Shown: positions 17,250 to 25,460, counted from the stretch's first letter. The stretch: 64,000 bases of DNA from Amycolatopsis echigonensis (GCF_014174495.1 NZ_JACJHR010000011.1:79255-143254), one strand, 5' to 3'. A program made the numbers and translations. The notes: a model not told the origin generated them from the sequence alone.

Positions 17250-18140
17250 GTGTTCCGACGCCTGCTTCTCGCCGTCCTCGCCGGCATCGCGGTGTTCCTG
17301 GTGCCGTGGACGGTCTATCTCGGGCTGACCCTGCCCGAGCACTTCGACACGAGCCAGTGGCGGGTCGCCTGGGTCGGCTTCGACATCGTCCTGCTGCTGT
17401 GTTTCGCCGCGTCCGTGCTGCTCGGGATGCGCCGCAGCCGCGCGTCGGTGCCGATGCTGGCCGCGACCGCCGCGCTGCTGTGCTGCGACGCCTGGTTCGA
17501 CGTCGTCCTCGACTGGGGCGGTCCCGACCAGTGGGCCAGCATCGGCACCGCGCTGGTCGCGGAAGTGCCGATCGCGGTGTTCCTGATGCTGCGAGCGCGC
17601 GCCCTGCTCGCCGGCAACGCGCGACCGCGGCCGCTGACCATGCGCGACATCGCCGTGCACACGAACCCGAACTACCAGCGGTTGCTCCGGCTGCTGCCGG
17701 CCACCTCGGCCGAACTGCGCGCGCAGCTCCCGTCGATCGACGTCCCGGCCGCGCTGCTGACCCTCACCCACGCCGGATACACGCGTCGTGCCCGCGACGG
17801 TCGCTGGCACTCCCTCCCGCAGAGCACGAACGAAGCGAAGCCGGAGGACTTCCCCGAGGAAGACCGGCCGAAGCTGGCCGCCTACCTCGACGCGAAGTAC
17901 GACCGCGAGGTGCGCCTGATGTCCTGGGCCGCCGAGCATCGCGACACCTTCGACGGCTGGACCGCCGGGAGCCGCGCCGGCATCCGGCTGAGCTACAAGG
18001 ACCTGAAGGAGTTCCAAGCGGAGTACCTGGAACTGGTGCACCGCTACGCCGCCCGCAAACCCGGTCCGTCCGACGAGGCGCGTGATCTGGCCGTGCGGTT
18101 CTACGCTTTCCCGGAACCGAAACCCGCCGAGCTGGCGTAG
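17250..18140 (+). CDS. Membrane protein with cytoplasmic winged-helix-like domain
   Basis: 296 aa if translation starts at GTG 17250. TAGCGT at 17237-17242 ends 7 nt before this GTG, the geometry of a leaderless gene, and no Shine-Dalgarno precedes the alternative ATG at 17214. Four hydrophobic segments lie within residues about 5-120. The soluble part has a winged-helix feel (LRAQLPSIDVPAALLTLTHA then GYTRRARDGRWHSL) and a charged C-terminus. Not assigned to a known family. Confidence 0.7.
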   Translation: MFRRLLLAVLAGIAVFLVPWTVYLGLTLPEHFDTSQWRVAWVGFDIVLLLCFAASVLLGMRRSRASVPMLAATAALLCCDAWFDVVLDWGGPDQWASIGTALVAEVPIAVFLMLRARALLAGNARPRPLTMRDIAVHTNPNYQRLLRLLPATSAELRAQLPSIDVPAALLTLTHAGYTRRARDGRWHSLPQSTNEAKPEDFPEEDRPKLAAYLDAKYDREVRLMSWAAEHRDTFDGWTAGSRAGIRLSYKDLKEFQAEYLELVHRYAARKPGPSDEARDLAVRFYAFPEPKPAELA

Positions 18141-18150
18141 GTTTCGCAGC

Positions 18151-18516
18151 ATGATTCATCACGTGCAGATCGCCTGCCCAGCGGGCGCGGAGGACGACGA
18201 ACGCGCTTTCTACACCGGTGTGCTCGGCTGGACGGAACTGCCGAAACCGCCGCTGCTGGCGGCCCGCGGCGGCTGCTGGTTCCAGGTGCCCGGCGTCGGC
18301 GGCCCGGACGGCGAACTGCACGTCGGCGTCGAGGCGGATTTCCGTCCAGCACTCAAGGCGCACCCGGCGTTCGTGGTCGACGTGGACGCCGTCGCCGCCG
18401 CGATCGAAGCCGCCGGCCGATCCGTGGCGTGGGCCGATCCCGCGGAAATCCCGGGCAGGCGGCGGTTCCACACCTTCGACCCGGTCGGCAACCGGCTGGA
18501 GTTCCTCGAGGGCTGA
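18151..18516 (+). CDS. VOC/glyoxalase-family protein
   Basis: 121 aa (MIHHVQIACPAGAEDDERAF), starting 10 bp after the preceding gene. One glyoxalase/bleomycin-resistance fold with the paired beta-alpha-beta-beta-beta modules; the C-terminal strand reads FDPVGNRLEFLEG with the usual Glu metal ligand. Could bind or modify a small metabolite; no specific function can be assigned. Confidence 0.8.
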   Translation: MIHHVQIACPAGAEDDERAFYTGVLGWTELPKPPLLAARGGCWFQVPGVGGPDGELHVGVEADFRPALKAHPAFVVDVDAVAAAIEAAGRSVAWADPAEIPGRRRFHTFDPVGNRLEFLEG

Positions 18517-18533
18517 TTGTCCTTTATGGACAT

Positions 18534-19424
18534 TCAGTCGCCGACCGCGTCCCGTCCGCGCTTCACGATCAGCGGATCCGGTTCCCCCACCACGGTTTTG
18601 TCTTTGCCCTCATAGTCGAACCGGGACAGGAAATAGCGCATCGCGTTGATCCGGGCGCGTTTCTTGTCGTTGCTCTTGATCGTGATCCACGGCGCGAGAT
18701 CGTTGTCCGTGCGGAGGAACATCGCCTCCTTGGCCGCGGTGTAGTCGTCCCATTTGTCGAGCGACTGCAGGTCCATCGGGGACAGTTTCCACTGCCGCAC
18801 CGGGTCGACCTGCCGGATGATGAACCGCGTGCGCTGTTCGGCCTGGGTCACCGAGAACCAGAACTTCGTGACGGTGATCCCGCTCTCCACCAGCATTTCC
18901 TCGAACAGCGGCACCTGCCGCATGAACTGCTCGTACTGGTCCGGCGAGCAAAACCCCATCACCTGCTCGACCCCGGCCCGGTTGTACCAGGACCGGTCGA
19001 ACAACACCATCTCGCCCGCGGTCGGCAGATGCTGGACGTAGCGCTGGAAGTACCACTGATGCGCTTCCCGGTCGCTGGGCTTGGCGAGCGCGACGACACG
19101 AGCGTGGCGCGGGTTGAGATGCTCCATGAACCGCTTGATGGTGCCGCCCTTGCCCGCGGCGTCGCGCCCCTCGAACAAAATGACGTGCCGGCTGCCGGTC
19201 TCGCTGATCGAGTTCTGCAGCTTGAGCAGTTCGACCTGCAGCAGATACTTGGTCTGGTCGTACTCCTCGCGCGGCATGCGCTCGTCGTAGGGATAGTTCT
19301 CCCGCCAGGTGTCGACCGCCTTGCCGAACGCGTCGATCAGCACGGGATCGTCATCGTGGTCCTCGCCGACCGAATGCCCGTCGATCTCGAGCCGATCGAT
19401 GTACTCCCGCACGTCCCGCAACAT
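18534..19424 (-). CDS. ppk2: Polyphosphate kinase 2
   Basis: 296 aa from ATG 19424. The PPK2 Walker A is EGRDAAGKGGTIKRF, and Walker B/lid are FDRSWYNRAGVEQVMGF and KFWFSVTQAEQRTRF. Length and motif set match class I PPK2, which transfers phosphate between polyphosphate and nucleoside diphosphates. The same frame stays open for 92 more codons to an ATG at 19700 with high GC at third codon positions, so a longer 388-aa start cannot be excluded. Confidence 0.93.
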   Translation of the reverse strand: MLRDVREYIDRLEIDGHSVGEDHDDDPVLIDAFGKAVDTWRENYPYDERMPREEYDQTKYLLQVELLKLQNSISETGSRHVILFEGRDAAGKGGTIKRFMEHLNPRHARVVALAKPSDREAHQWYFQRYVQHLPTAGEMVLFDRSWYNRAGVEQVMGFCSPDQYEQFMRQVPLFEEMLVESGITVTKFWFSVTQAEQRTRFIIRQVDPVRQWKLSPMDLQSLDKWDDYTAAKEAMFLRTDNDLAPWITIKSNDKKRARINAMRYFLSRFDYEGKDKTVVGEPDPLIVKRGRDAVGD

Positions 19425-19781
19425 GCGGCCGACCTTAAGCAGGACAGGTGAACGGGAGGTGTCTGGCAGCTGCCAGACCGGCAGGCGGTGCAACCGCGCG
19501 ACGGTCAGCTGATTGGCGCAGTCCACTCTGTACTCCTCGCCGCTGATTCCGTTGAACCGCAGCCCTTCCGGCGAAAAGCCGGTCCCGAGCACCCCGAGAT
19601 TCGCTTGTTCGCTCACGGCAAGCCAGGCCCCGGCGAAGTGCAGGTGCCTCCAGACCGCCACCCAGAGCATGCCCTGACCTGCGGATATGAGGTTTGTCAT
19701 GAGCCTCGCCTGCGAAATCCACGTCGGTTCGGTGAGGGCTGCTCCTGTGCCGGTCAGGGCGGTCGGCGAGACGCTGTCGGC
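19425..19781. other. 357-bp gap with open frame in phase with PPK2
   Basis: No gene with a recognisable family lies here. The minus-strand frame is continuous with PPK2 and reads ANLGVLGTGFSPEGLRF and ISGEEYRVDCANQLTVARLH, which looks protein-like and has high GC3. It is either an N-terminal extension of PPK2, a remnant, or chance openness in high-GC DNA. The plus side holds the promoter of the ABC operon starting at 19782. Confidence 0.35.
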
Positions 19782-20699
19782 ATGGGCAGGGAAACGGTAG
19801 TCGAGGTGGACGGCCTGCGGATCGACTACGGGTCGTTCGTAGCGGTCCACGGGTTGAGTTTCACGGTGCGCGCCGGCGAGGTTTTCGGGTTGCTGGGGAC
19901 CAACGGTGCGGGCAAGACGTCGACAATGGACGTCCTGGAGGGGTACCGGCGGCCCTCGGCCGGGAGTGTGCGGGTCTTCGGAGTCGATCCGGCACAGCAG
20001 CGCGAGAAGATCGCGCCGCGGGTCGGGATCATGTTGCAGGAGGCCGGGTTCTTCGACGACCTGACAGTCGTCGAGTCGATCCGGGCCTGGCGGCGCTTCA
20101 CCGCCGACGCGATGCCGATCGACGAGGTGATCGACCTGGTCGACCTCGGCAAGGTCGGGAACACGCGCGTGGGGAAGCTGTCCGGCGGAGAGCGGCGGCG
20201 CCTTGACCTGGCGCTCGCCGTCCTGGGGAGGCCGGAGCTGCTGTTTCTCGATGAGCCGACGACCGGACTCGACCCGCAGGCGCGGCGGCGGACGTGGCGG
20301 GTGCTGGAGAACATGGTCGCGGGCGGCATGGCGATCCTGCTGACCACTCACTACATGGAGGAAGCGCAGTATCTCGCCGATCGCGTGGCGATCATGGACC
20401 GCGGGCGCATCGTGCGCCACGGCTCCGTCGGCGAGGTGATCGGGGCCGACCACGGCTCGACGGTCACGTTCGTCAGCGAGGCTCCGGTGCCGGTCGAAGT
20501 GGCCGGGGTGTCGCAGGACGGCCGCCACTACGCGCTGAGCAGCACCGATCCGCAGGCGGACCTGCACCGGCTGCTCGACTGGGCCCACCGGGCCGGCGCG
20601 CGGATCTCCGAACTCGAGGTCCGGCGCAATTCGCTCGAAGACGTCTTCCTGCGGGTCGCCGACGAGGCCGACCTCGCTGTCACCGCGAAGGAGCGCTGA
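19782..20699 (+). CDS. ABC-2 exporter ATP-binding protein
   Basis: 305 aa from ATG 19782. Walker A is GTNGAGKTS, signature LSGGERRRLDLALA, Walker B LLFLDEPTTGLDP and H-loop LLTTHYM: a complete DrrA/CcmA-type exporter ATPase with a C-terminal extension. TGATG links it to the permease. With the two-component system that follows directly it makes a regulated export module. Its position just before the RiPP genes suggests self-protection or product export. Confidence 0.93.
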   Translation: MGRETVVEVDGLRIDYGSFVAVHGLSFTVRAGEVFGLLGTNGAGKTSTMDVLEGYRRPSAGSVRVFGVDPAQQREKIAPRVGIMLQEAGFFDDLTVVESIRAWRRFTADAMPIDEVIDLVDLGKVGNTRVGKLSGGERRRLDLALAVLGRPELLFLDEPTTGLDPQARRRTWRVLENMVAGGMAILLTTHYMEEAQYLADRVAIMDRGRIVRHGSVGEVIGADHGSTVTFVSEAPVPVEVAGVSQDGRHYALSSTDPQADLHRLLDWAHRAGARISELEVRRNSLEDVFLRVADEADLAVTAKER

Positions 20700-21556
20700 T
20701 GACTGCCGCGGCACCCGTGCTGCCCGCCGCCCGCCGATCGCTGGGCTGGTGGCGCTACACCTGGTCACAATTCCTGCTGTCGCAGAAGGTGCACTGGCGC
20801 GATCTCGGTTTCGCGCTCACCGGAGTGCTTATTCCGCTCGGGCTCGGCATCGGATTGCCCGCGAGCCAGCACGGCAAGGGCGAGGTCGCCGGCATCGACG
20901 GCGGCGTGTACCTGCTGCCGGGGATGATGGGATTCGTCCTCGTCTGGATCGTCTACAACGTCGTGAACTCGGCGACGAGCCGACGCGGGAAACTGATTTA
21001 CAAAAGGCTGCGCGGCACCCCGCTGCCCGACACCGCGATCATGACCGGAGAAGCCATGAGCGGATCCGTCACCAGCGTCGCGCAAGTAGTGGTGCTCTTG
21101 GTTTTCGGGCTCGTTTACCTGGGCGGCCCCGCGCCGGCGAACCCGCTGTTGCTGCTGGTCGGCGTCGTGCTGGGCGCGTTCACGTTCGCGCTGCTGGCGA
21201 TCGGCGTTTCCGGACTGCTGCCCACCAGCGAGGTCTCGACGTGGCTGGTCACGCCATTCCTGTTCCTGATGATGTTCGCGTCCGGAATCGTTTTCCCGCT
21301 GTCGGAGATGCCGCACTTCCTGCAGGTTCCCGTGCAGTACCTGCCCTCGAGTTCGGTGGTCGAGATTCTGCGCACCGCTTACCTCGGCCGCGACTTCGCT
21401 TCGAATCCCGCGACCGCCCAGCTGCCCCGCGAAGTCGGATTCCTGCAGTCGTTCCGGGCGTGCGTCATGCCGCTGGGACTACTCTGTGCCTGGATCGGCG
21501 TTTCCCTCGGCCTGGGCAAGCGCTTCTTCAAATGGGACCCGAAACGGACGGGCTAG
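20699..21556 (+). CDS. ABC-2 exporter permease
   Basis: 285 aa, start ATG overlapping the ATPase stop by one base. Six hydrophobic segments typical of ABC-2 permeases, with the conserved cytoplasmic stretch RRGKLIYKRLRGTPLPDTAI and the late motif MMFASGIVFPLSEMPHFLQ. It forms a half transporter that would dimerise with the ATPase. Operon: ATPase-permease-kinase-response regulator. Confidence 0.9.
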   Translation: MTAAAPVLPAARRSLGWWRYTWSQFLLSQKVHWRDLGFALTGVLIPLGLGIGLPASQHGKGEVAGIDGGVYLLPGMMGFVLVWIVYNVVNSATSRRGKLIYKRLRGTPLPDTAIMTGEAMSGSVTSVAQVVVLLVFGLVYLGGPAPANPLLLLVGVVLGAFTFALLAIGVSGLLPTSEVSTWLVTPFLFLMMFASGIVFPLSEMPHFLQVPVQYLPSSSVVEILRTAYLGRDFASNPATAQLPREVGFLQSFRACVMPLGLLCAWIGVSLGLGKRFFKWDPKRTG

Positions 21557-21568
21557 GCGGGAGGACGT

Positions 21569-22690
21569 GTGGACCGGTGGAGCCCCGGGACACTGGGCCG
21601 CGTCGTCGCGCTGCTGATCCTCGGCACGGTCGTCGCGTTCACCGGCGAAGGGTTCTTCCTCTGGCTCAGCACCCGGCCCCCGATGGTCGACGTCCTCTTC
21701 GCGGTGCTGGCCGGCGCCGGTCTGCTGGCCGCCATCGGCCGCGTCGTGTGGTCGGTGGTGCGCCGTTCGTCCTCCCGGAGCGAGCACCTGGTCGACGTGG
21801 CCATCGCCACCAGCCTGTCCTACGCGCTGCTGCTGGCCTTCGGACCCGCGTGGCTGGCGCTGCCCGCCCTGGTCGCCGGGGTCGCGGCGATCAGCTTCAC
21901 CGGAGCCAAACGCTGGCTTTTCCCGCTGCTCGTGCTGATCAGCACGGCCGGGATCGCGTTCCTGCACGACGTGCCGGCGTTCGCGGTGGCCGAGACGTTG
22001 CTCCGCTCGGTCGTGACCGTCGTCGTGCTGGCCGGGATGGGGCTGCTGGTCGCCTACGCGGCCGAGGTCCACGCCAGCCGCGACGAACTGGCCCGGATGG
22101 CGGTGGTCGAGGAGCGGTTGCGCTTCGCCCGCGACCTGCACGACGTGCTCGGGCGGGGCTTGTCGGTGGTGCGGCTCAAGGCCGAACTCGGGGTGCGGCT
22201 GCTGGACGCCGACCCCGGTGCCGCCCGCGACCAGTTCGTGCAGATCGCCGAGCTCGCCGGCAGTTCGGTGTCCGAACTGCGCAAGGTGATCGCCGGCTAC
22301 CGGCAGCCCAGCCTCGCCGAGGAGCTGCGCGGCACGTCGTCGATCCTCAGCCTCGCCGGCGTCCGGGTGGTCGCCGATCCGGTGCCCGAGGACCTGCCCG
22401 CACCCGCGGCCGAGGCGATCGGCGCGGCGATCCGCGAGGGCGGCACCAATATCCTGCGCCACAGTGCCGCGGAGAACTGCCGCGTCGAGTTCGTGCGCGA
22501 ACCGGCGGCGCTGACCGTCCGGATCTCCAATGACCGGCCGCACGCCGGGGGCGCCCGGGCCGGCCACGGGCTCACCGGCCTCGCCGAGCGGCTCGCCGCG
22601 GTGCACGGCACGCTCGACCACACCGGCGCGGGCGACGAGTTCGTGCTCACCGCTCGCGTTCCCCTTGACCTGCCGAGGAAAAACTCATGA
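21569..22690 (+). CDS. NarL-type sensor histidine kinase (HisKA_3)
   Basis: 373 aa from GTG 21569 with GGGAGG upstream. About five N-terminal membrane helices (residues 10-160) form the sensor. The H-box is RFARDLHDVLGRGLSVVRL, with His in the HDxLG context of HisKA_3 kinases. The ATPase end includes IREGGTNILRHSAAENC and GHGLTGLAERLAAVHG. It resembles the DesK/LiaS class that senses membrane or cell-envelope stress. It overlaps the response-regulator start (ATGA), and the shared operon suggests it controls the ABC exporter and perhaps the RiPP genes. Confidence 0.92.
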   Translation: MDRWSPGTLGRVVALLILGTVVAFTGEGFFLWLSTRPPMVDVLFAVLAGAGLLAAIGRVVWSVVRRSSSRSEHLVDVAIATSLSYALLLAFGPAWLALPALVAGVAAISFTGAKRWLFPLLVLISTAGIAFLHDVPAFAVAETLLRSVVTVVVLAGMGLLVAYAAEVHASRDELARMAVVEERLRFARDLHDVLGRGLSVVRLKAELGVRLLDADPGAARDQFVQIAELAGSSVSELRKVIAGYRQPSLAEELRGTSSILSLAGVRVVADPVPEDLPAPAAEAIGAAIREGGTNILRHSAAENCRVEFVREPAALTVRISNDRPHAGGARAGHGLTGLAERLAAVHGTLDHTGAGDEFVLTARVPLDLPRKNS

Positions 22691-23295
22691 CCCTGCGGAT
22701 CGTGCTGGCCGAGGACCACGCCCTGCTCCGGGAATCCCTGCGCACGGTGTTCAGCCTCGCCGACGACATCGAGGTGGCCGAAGCCGTGGACAACGGCGCC
22801 GACGCGCTCGAAGCCATCCGGCGCGAACGTCCCGACGGAGCCATGGTCGACATCGACATGCCGCGCATGTCCGGCCTGGAGGTCGCCGAGGCGGTGCACG
22901 CCGAGGGCATCCCGTGTGCCCTTCTCGTGGTCACCAGTTACGGCAAACCCGGGTACCTGCACCGCGCCATGCGGGCCGGGGTGCGCGGGTTCGTCACGAA
23001 GAACATCTCGCCGGACGCGCTGATCGACGCCGTGCGCAAGGTGTGCGCCGGCGGACGGCACGTGGACCCCGAAATCGCCGCCGACGCGCTCGCGGTCGGC
23101 GAGACGCCGCTGACCGATCGGGAGCTGGAAGTGCTCCGGCTCTCGGGAGCCGGGCTGCGTCCCGCCGAGATCGGCGCGCGGCTGTCGCTGGCCGAGGGCA
23201 CCGTGCGCAACTACCTGTCGAGCACCCTGACGAAACTGCAGGTCGACAACCGGGTGGCGGCCTACCGCGTCGCGGAGGAGGCCGGGTGGCTGTGA
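22687..23295 (+). CDS. NarL/LuxR-type response regulator
   Basis: 202 aa. The receiver domain has the acidic pocket AEDHALL, the phosphoacceptor Asp in MVDIDMPRMSGLEV and the Lys in FVTKNIS. The LuxR HTH lies at about residues 140-200: LTDRELEVLRLSGAGLRPAE then EGTVRNYLSSTLTKLQVDN. It is the cognate partner of the upstream kinase. Paired with DesK-like kinases, such regulators usually activate a linked exporter. Confidence 0.93.
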   Translation: MTLRIVLAEDHALLRESLRTVFSLADDIEVAEAVDNGADALEAIRRERPDGAMVDIDMPRMSGLEVAEAVHAEGIPCALLVVTSYGKPGYLHRAMRAGVRGFVTKNISPDALIDAVRKVCAGGRHVDPEIAADALAVGETPLTDRELEVLRLSGAGLRPAEIGARLSLAEGTVRNYLSSTLTKLQVDNRVAAYRVAEEAGWL

Positions 23296-24425
23296 CGGAC
23301 CTGTTCGAGCTTTATCAGGACCTGCACCGCCATCCCGAACTCTCCGGCGCCGAGGAGCGCACCGCCGCCGTCCTCGCGCGGGAACTGACCGGCCTGGGCT
23401 TCACCGTGCACCCGGGAATCGGGGGCCATGGTGTCGTCGCGGCGCTGGACAACGGCGAGGGGCCCACGGTCGCGCTGCGGTCCGAACTGGACGCTTTGCC
23501 GCTGACCGAACGCACTGGTTTGTCTTACGCCGCAAGCGGTTCCGCGATGCACGCGTGCGGGCACGACCTGCACCTCGCCGCCGTGGTCGGCGCCGCGGCG
23601 GAGCTGACCGAGGACCGGGCTAGCTGGCGGGGCAGGCTGGTCGTGCTGGGACAGCCGGGCGAGGAGACCCTCGACGGCGCGCTGGCGATGGTGGCCGACG
23701 GCGTGCACGACGTTTTCGGGAAGCCGGACGCGGTGCTGGCCCAACACGCCGTGCCGGGACCGGTGGGGCGGATCGGGCATTCGCCCGGGCCGATCACCGC
23801 GCCGTGCGCCGAACTGGCGATCACCGTGCACGGCCGGGGCGGGCACGCCGCGGTGCCGCACCTCGCGGTCGACCCGGTGGTGCTGGCCGCACATCTCGTG
23901 GTGCGGCTGCAATCGGTGGTGGCACGGGAAACCAGCCCGGCCGAGCCGGTGGTGGTCACGGTCGGCTCGATCCACGCGGGCGACGCGGCCAACGTGATCC
24001 CGTACCGGGTGCGGCTGGGAGTGAGCGTGCGTTCGGCGACCGACGGCGCGCTGAGCCGCGCGCTGACCGCGGTGGAGCGCGTGTGCCGCGCTGAGGCCGC
24101 CGCGTCCGGGGCACCGGTCGAGCCGGAGATCCAGACGGTCCGCTCGGCCCCCGCGACGATCAACGACCGGCAGCTCACGCTCGCCGTGCGGGGCGCACAG
24201 CTGGCTGCCCTCGGCCCGAACCTCGTCTCCTGGACGCCGCCGGTGGCCGCGGCCGAGGACGTGAGCCACCTGGCTGAGGGCGCGCCCCTGTGCTACTGGA
24301 CGCTCGGCGTCGGCGACCGCGGAACCAACCACTCGCCGGACTTCGCCCCGTCTCCCGAGGCACTGCCGGCGGCCGTGCGGGCGCTGGTGCTCGCCGCGCA
24401 GGCGGTCTTCGCGCCCGGACGCTGA
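23292..24425 (+). CDS. M20-family amidohydrolase/peptidase
   Basis: 377 aa from GTG 23292 (GTGA overlap with the regulator stop); GTG 23286 is an alternative. It matches the M20D aminoacylase/HipO/AbgB group: ELYQDLHRHPELSGAEERTA, HACGHDLHLAAVVGAA with metal ligands, GQPGEETLDGA (catalytic Glu), and HGRGGHAAVPHLAVDP of the lid domain. It would hydrolyse an N-acyl amino acid or amide. Its position between the regulator and the RiPP precursors makes a role in leader or by-product breakdown, or resistance, possible but unproven. Confidence 0.88.
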   Translation: MTDLFELYQDLHRHPELSGAEERTAAVLARELTGLGFTVHPGIGGHGVVAALDNGEGPTVALRSELDALPLTERTGLSYAASGSAMHACGHDLHLAAVVGAAAELTEDRASWRGRLVVLGQPGEETLDGALAMVADGVHDVFGKPDAVLAQHAVPGPVGRIGHSPGPITAPCAELAITVHGRGGHAAVPHLAVDPVVLAAHLVVRLQSVVARETSPAEPVVVTVGSIHAGDAANVIPYRVRLGVSVRSATDGALSRALTAVERVCRAEAAASGAPVEPEIQTVRSAPATINDRQLTLAVRGAQLAALGPNLVSWTPPVAAAEDVSHLAEGAPLCYWTLGVGDRGTNHSPDFAPSPEALPAAVRALVLAAQAVFAPGR

Positions 24426-24507
24426 GCTATCCGGAGTCAGTACTCAGGGTGACCGCAGCGTAGGCAGCCATGCACTCTTAGCATGACTTTCCTAAGGGAA
24501 CCCTAAA

Positions 24508-24522
24508 TTAGCTGTCAGCTAA
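24508..24522. promoter_or_regulatory. Perfect inverted repeat upstream of the RiPP operon
   Basis: TTAGCT-GTC-AGCTAA in an unusually AT-rich patch, about 130 bp before the first small gene. A second imperfect palindrome, TAAGGGAACCCTAA, ends just upstream (24493-24506). Symmetry and position suggest binding sites for a dimeric regulator, for example the linked NarL-type response regulator. Alternatively it is part of the end of the preceding transcript. Confidence 0.45.
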
Positions 24523-24583
24523 CTACTCCAGACGGGTGATATCGCTGCGTAACCCGTCTACCGGGTGCCGAGTTTGGTTTACG

Positions 24584-24618
24584 TTCGCCTTGTGCGAATC
24601 GCTCGAAGCGAATAGCAC
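24584..24618 (+). promoter_or_regulatory. Predicted RiPP-operon promoter with two overlapping hairpin repeats
   Basis: TTGTGC (24590-24595), 17 bp, TAGCAC (24613-24618) form a reasonable primary-sigma promoter 34 bp before ATG 24652. TTCGC-CTTGT-GCGAA (24584-24598) overlaps the -35 and TCGCT-CGA-AGCGA (24599-24611) fills the spacer. Two adjacent inverted repeats on the promoter imply repression or activation by a DNA-binding dimer. GGGGGG precedes the ATG as ribosome site. Confidence 0.5.
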
Positions 24619-24651
24619 GAAACTGGGGAATCAAAAGCCTGGGGGGCTTGC

Positions 24652-24885
24652 ATGATGACCGCTGCTGTCATTTCCGCTTTCGCGGTTGTGTCCGGTTTGC
24701 CCGGAGTATCCGCTACCGGAGCCACCGTTCCGGCACCGCCGAGGTGTGTGCCGAGCACACAGTTCGCCAACGTCGGATTCGAGCTGGCGGAATGGGAGTA
24801 CCTCGGTACTCAGGGCGGGGAATACCGGTACCGCTACAGCTTTAACGGCTGGACTCAGGGCACGGTCGCCTGCACCCCTAGCTGA
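24652..24885 (+). CDS. Small secreted two-cysteine protein at head of RiPP cluster
   Basis: 77 aa (ATG 24652, or 24655). Residues 1-22 form a short signal peptide (MMTAAVISAFAVVSGLPGVS). The mature part of roughly 50 aa has two Cys (in PPRCVPS and VACTPS), which could form a disulfide, and is rich in aromatic residues (EWEYLGTQGGEYRYRYSFNG). It resembles no family I recognise. It lies directly after the predicted promoter and 37 bp before the first precursor gene, so it is probably co-transcribed. It could be an immunity or partner protein, or an unrelated exported protein. Confidence 0.7.
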   Translation: MMTAAVISAFAVVSGLPGVSATGATVPAPPRCVPSTQFANVGFELAEWEYLGTQGGEYRYRYSFNGWTQGTVACTPS

Positions 24886-24922
24886 ATTCCCTTCGCTTTT
24901 ATCGCGGGAGGAGGTGAAAGGA

Positions 24923-25066
24923 ATGCAGGAGATCACCAACGCCGTGGACGCGGTGGAGGAGCTGCAGGTCGAGGAGCTCGTCGAGACCACCGCGGCCGGC
25001 ACCGCCTTCTCGATCGGCAGCGCGGGCTGCCCGTCGAGCGTCGGCACCGCTTCCAGCTTCGGCTGA
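24923..25066 (+). CDS. RiPP precursor peptide 1
   Basis: 47 aa after a strong GGGAGGAGG/AAAGGA site. The acidic leader ends VEELQVEELVETTAAG (residues 11-26). The predicted core TAFSIGSAGCPSSVGTASSF plus a final Gly holds nine Ser/Thr/Cys in 21 residues. The leader pattern EELxVEEL and the core motif CPSSxGT are shared with the next peptides. The AG junction suits cleavage by the C39 peptidase encoded at 27160. Expected modifications are azoles at Cys/Ser/Thr and dehydration of remaining Ser/Thr. Confidence 0.88.
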   Translation: MQEITNAVDAVEELQVEELVETTAAGTAFSIGSAGCPSSVGTASSFG

Positions 25067-25116
25067 GCGCGTCCGAATCCGGAAAAACACTGGTCAGCAC
25101 ATCCGAGGAGATCGAT

Positions 25117-25275
25117 ATGAACGAGTTCGACACCCAGGTCGAGCAGGCGTTCGCCGAGGACATCACGGTGGAGGAGCTGGGCGAGGTGGCCGGCGCCGGC
25201 ACCACGAACACCGGCGGCACCATCAGCTCCACCACCTGCCCGGCGTGCATCGGCACCGCCTTCAGCTGGTCCTGA
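25117..25275 (+). CDS. RiPP precursor peptide 2
   Basis: 52 aa with GAGGAG upstream. Leader MNEFDTQVEQAFAEDITVEE then LGEVAGAG; core from residue 29 begins TTNTGGTISSTTCPACIGTA and ends FSWS. It is the most divergent core: 13 of 24 residues are Ser/Thr/Cys, with two Cys in CPAC. A double-glycine-like GAG marks the cleavage site. Confidence 0.88.
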   Translation: MNEFDTQVEQAFAEDITVEELGEVAGAGTTNTGGTISSTTCPACIGTAFSWS

Positions 25276-25288
25276 GAGGACAACGCAC

Positions 25289-25438
25289 ATGGACATGCAG
25301 GAGTCGCAGGACTTCACCGAAGAACTGACCGTCGAAGAGCTGTCCGACGCCACCGGCGCCGGCTGGTGCGTCGGGTCGGCCGGCACGTTCGGCTGCCCCT
25401 CCAGCGCGGGCTCCTACGGCACCGTCAGCTCGCACTGA
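25289..25438 (+). CDS. RiPP precursor peptide 3
   Basis: 49 aa with AGAGGA 8 nt before ATG 25289; the in-frame ATG 25295 is less well placed. Leader ends TEELTVEELSDATGAG (residue 25); core begins WCVGSAGTFGCPSSAGSYGT and ends VSSH. Two Cys and eight Ser/Thr in the 24-residue core. The 3' end is 22 bp from the next precursor. Confidence 0.88.
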   Translation: MDMQESQDFTEELTVEELSDATGAGWCVGSAGTFGCPSSAGSYGTVSSH

Positions 25439-25460
25439 GCCTCTGAACAGGGAGAACATC

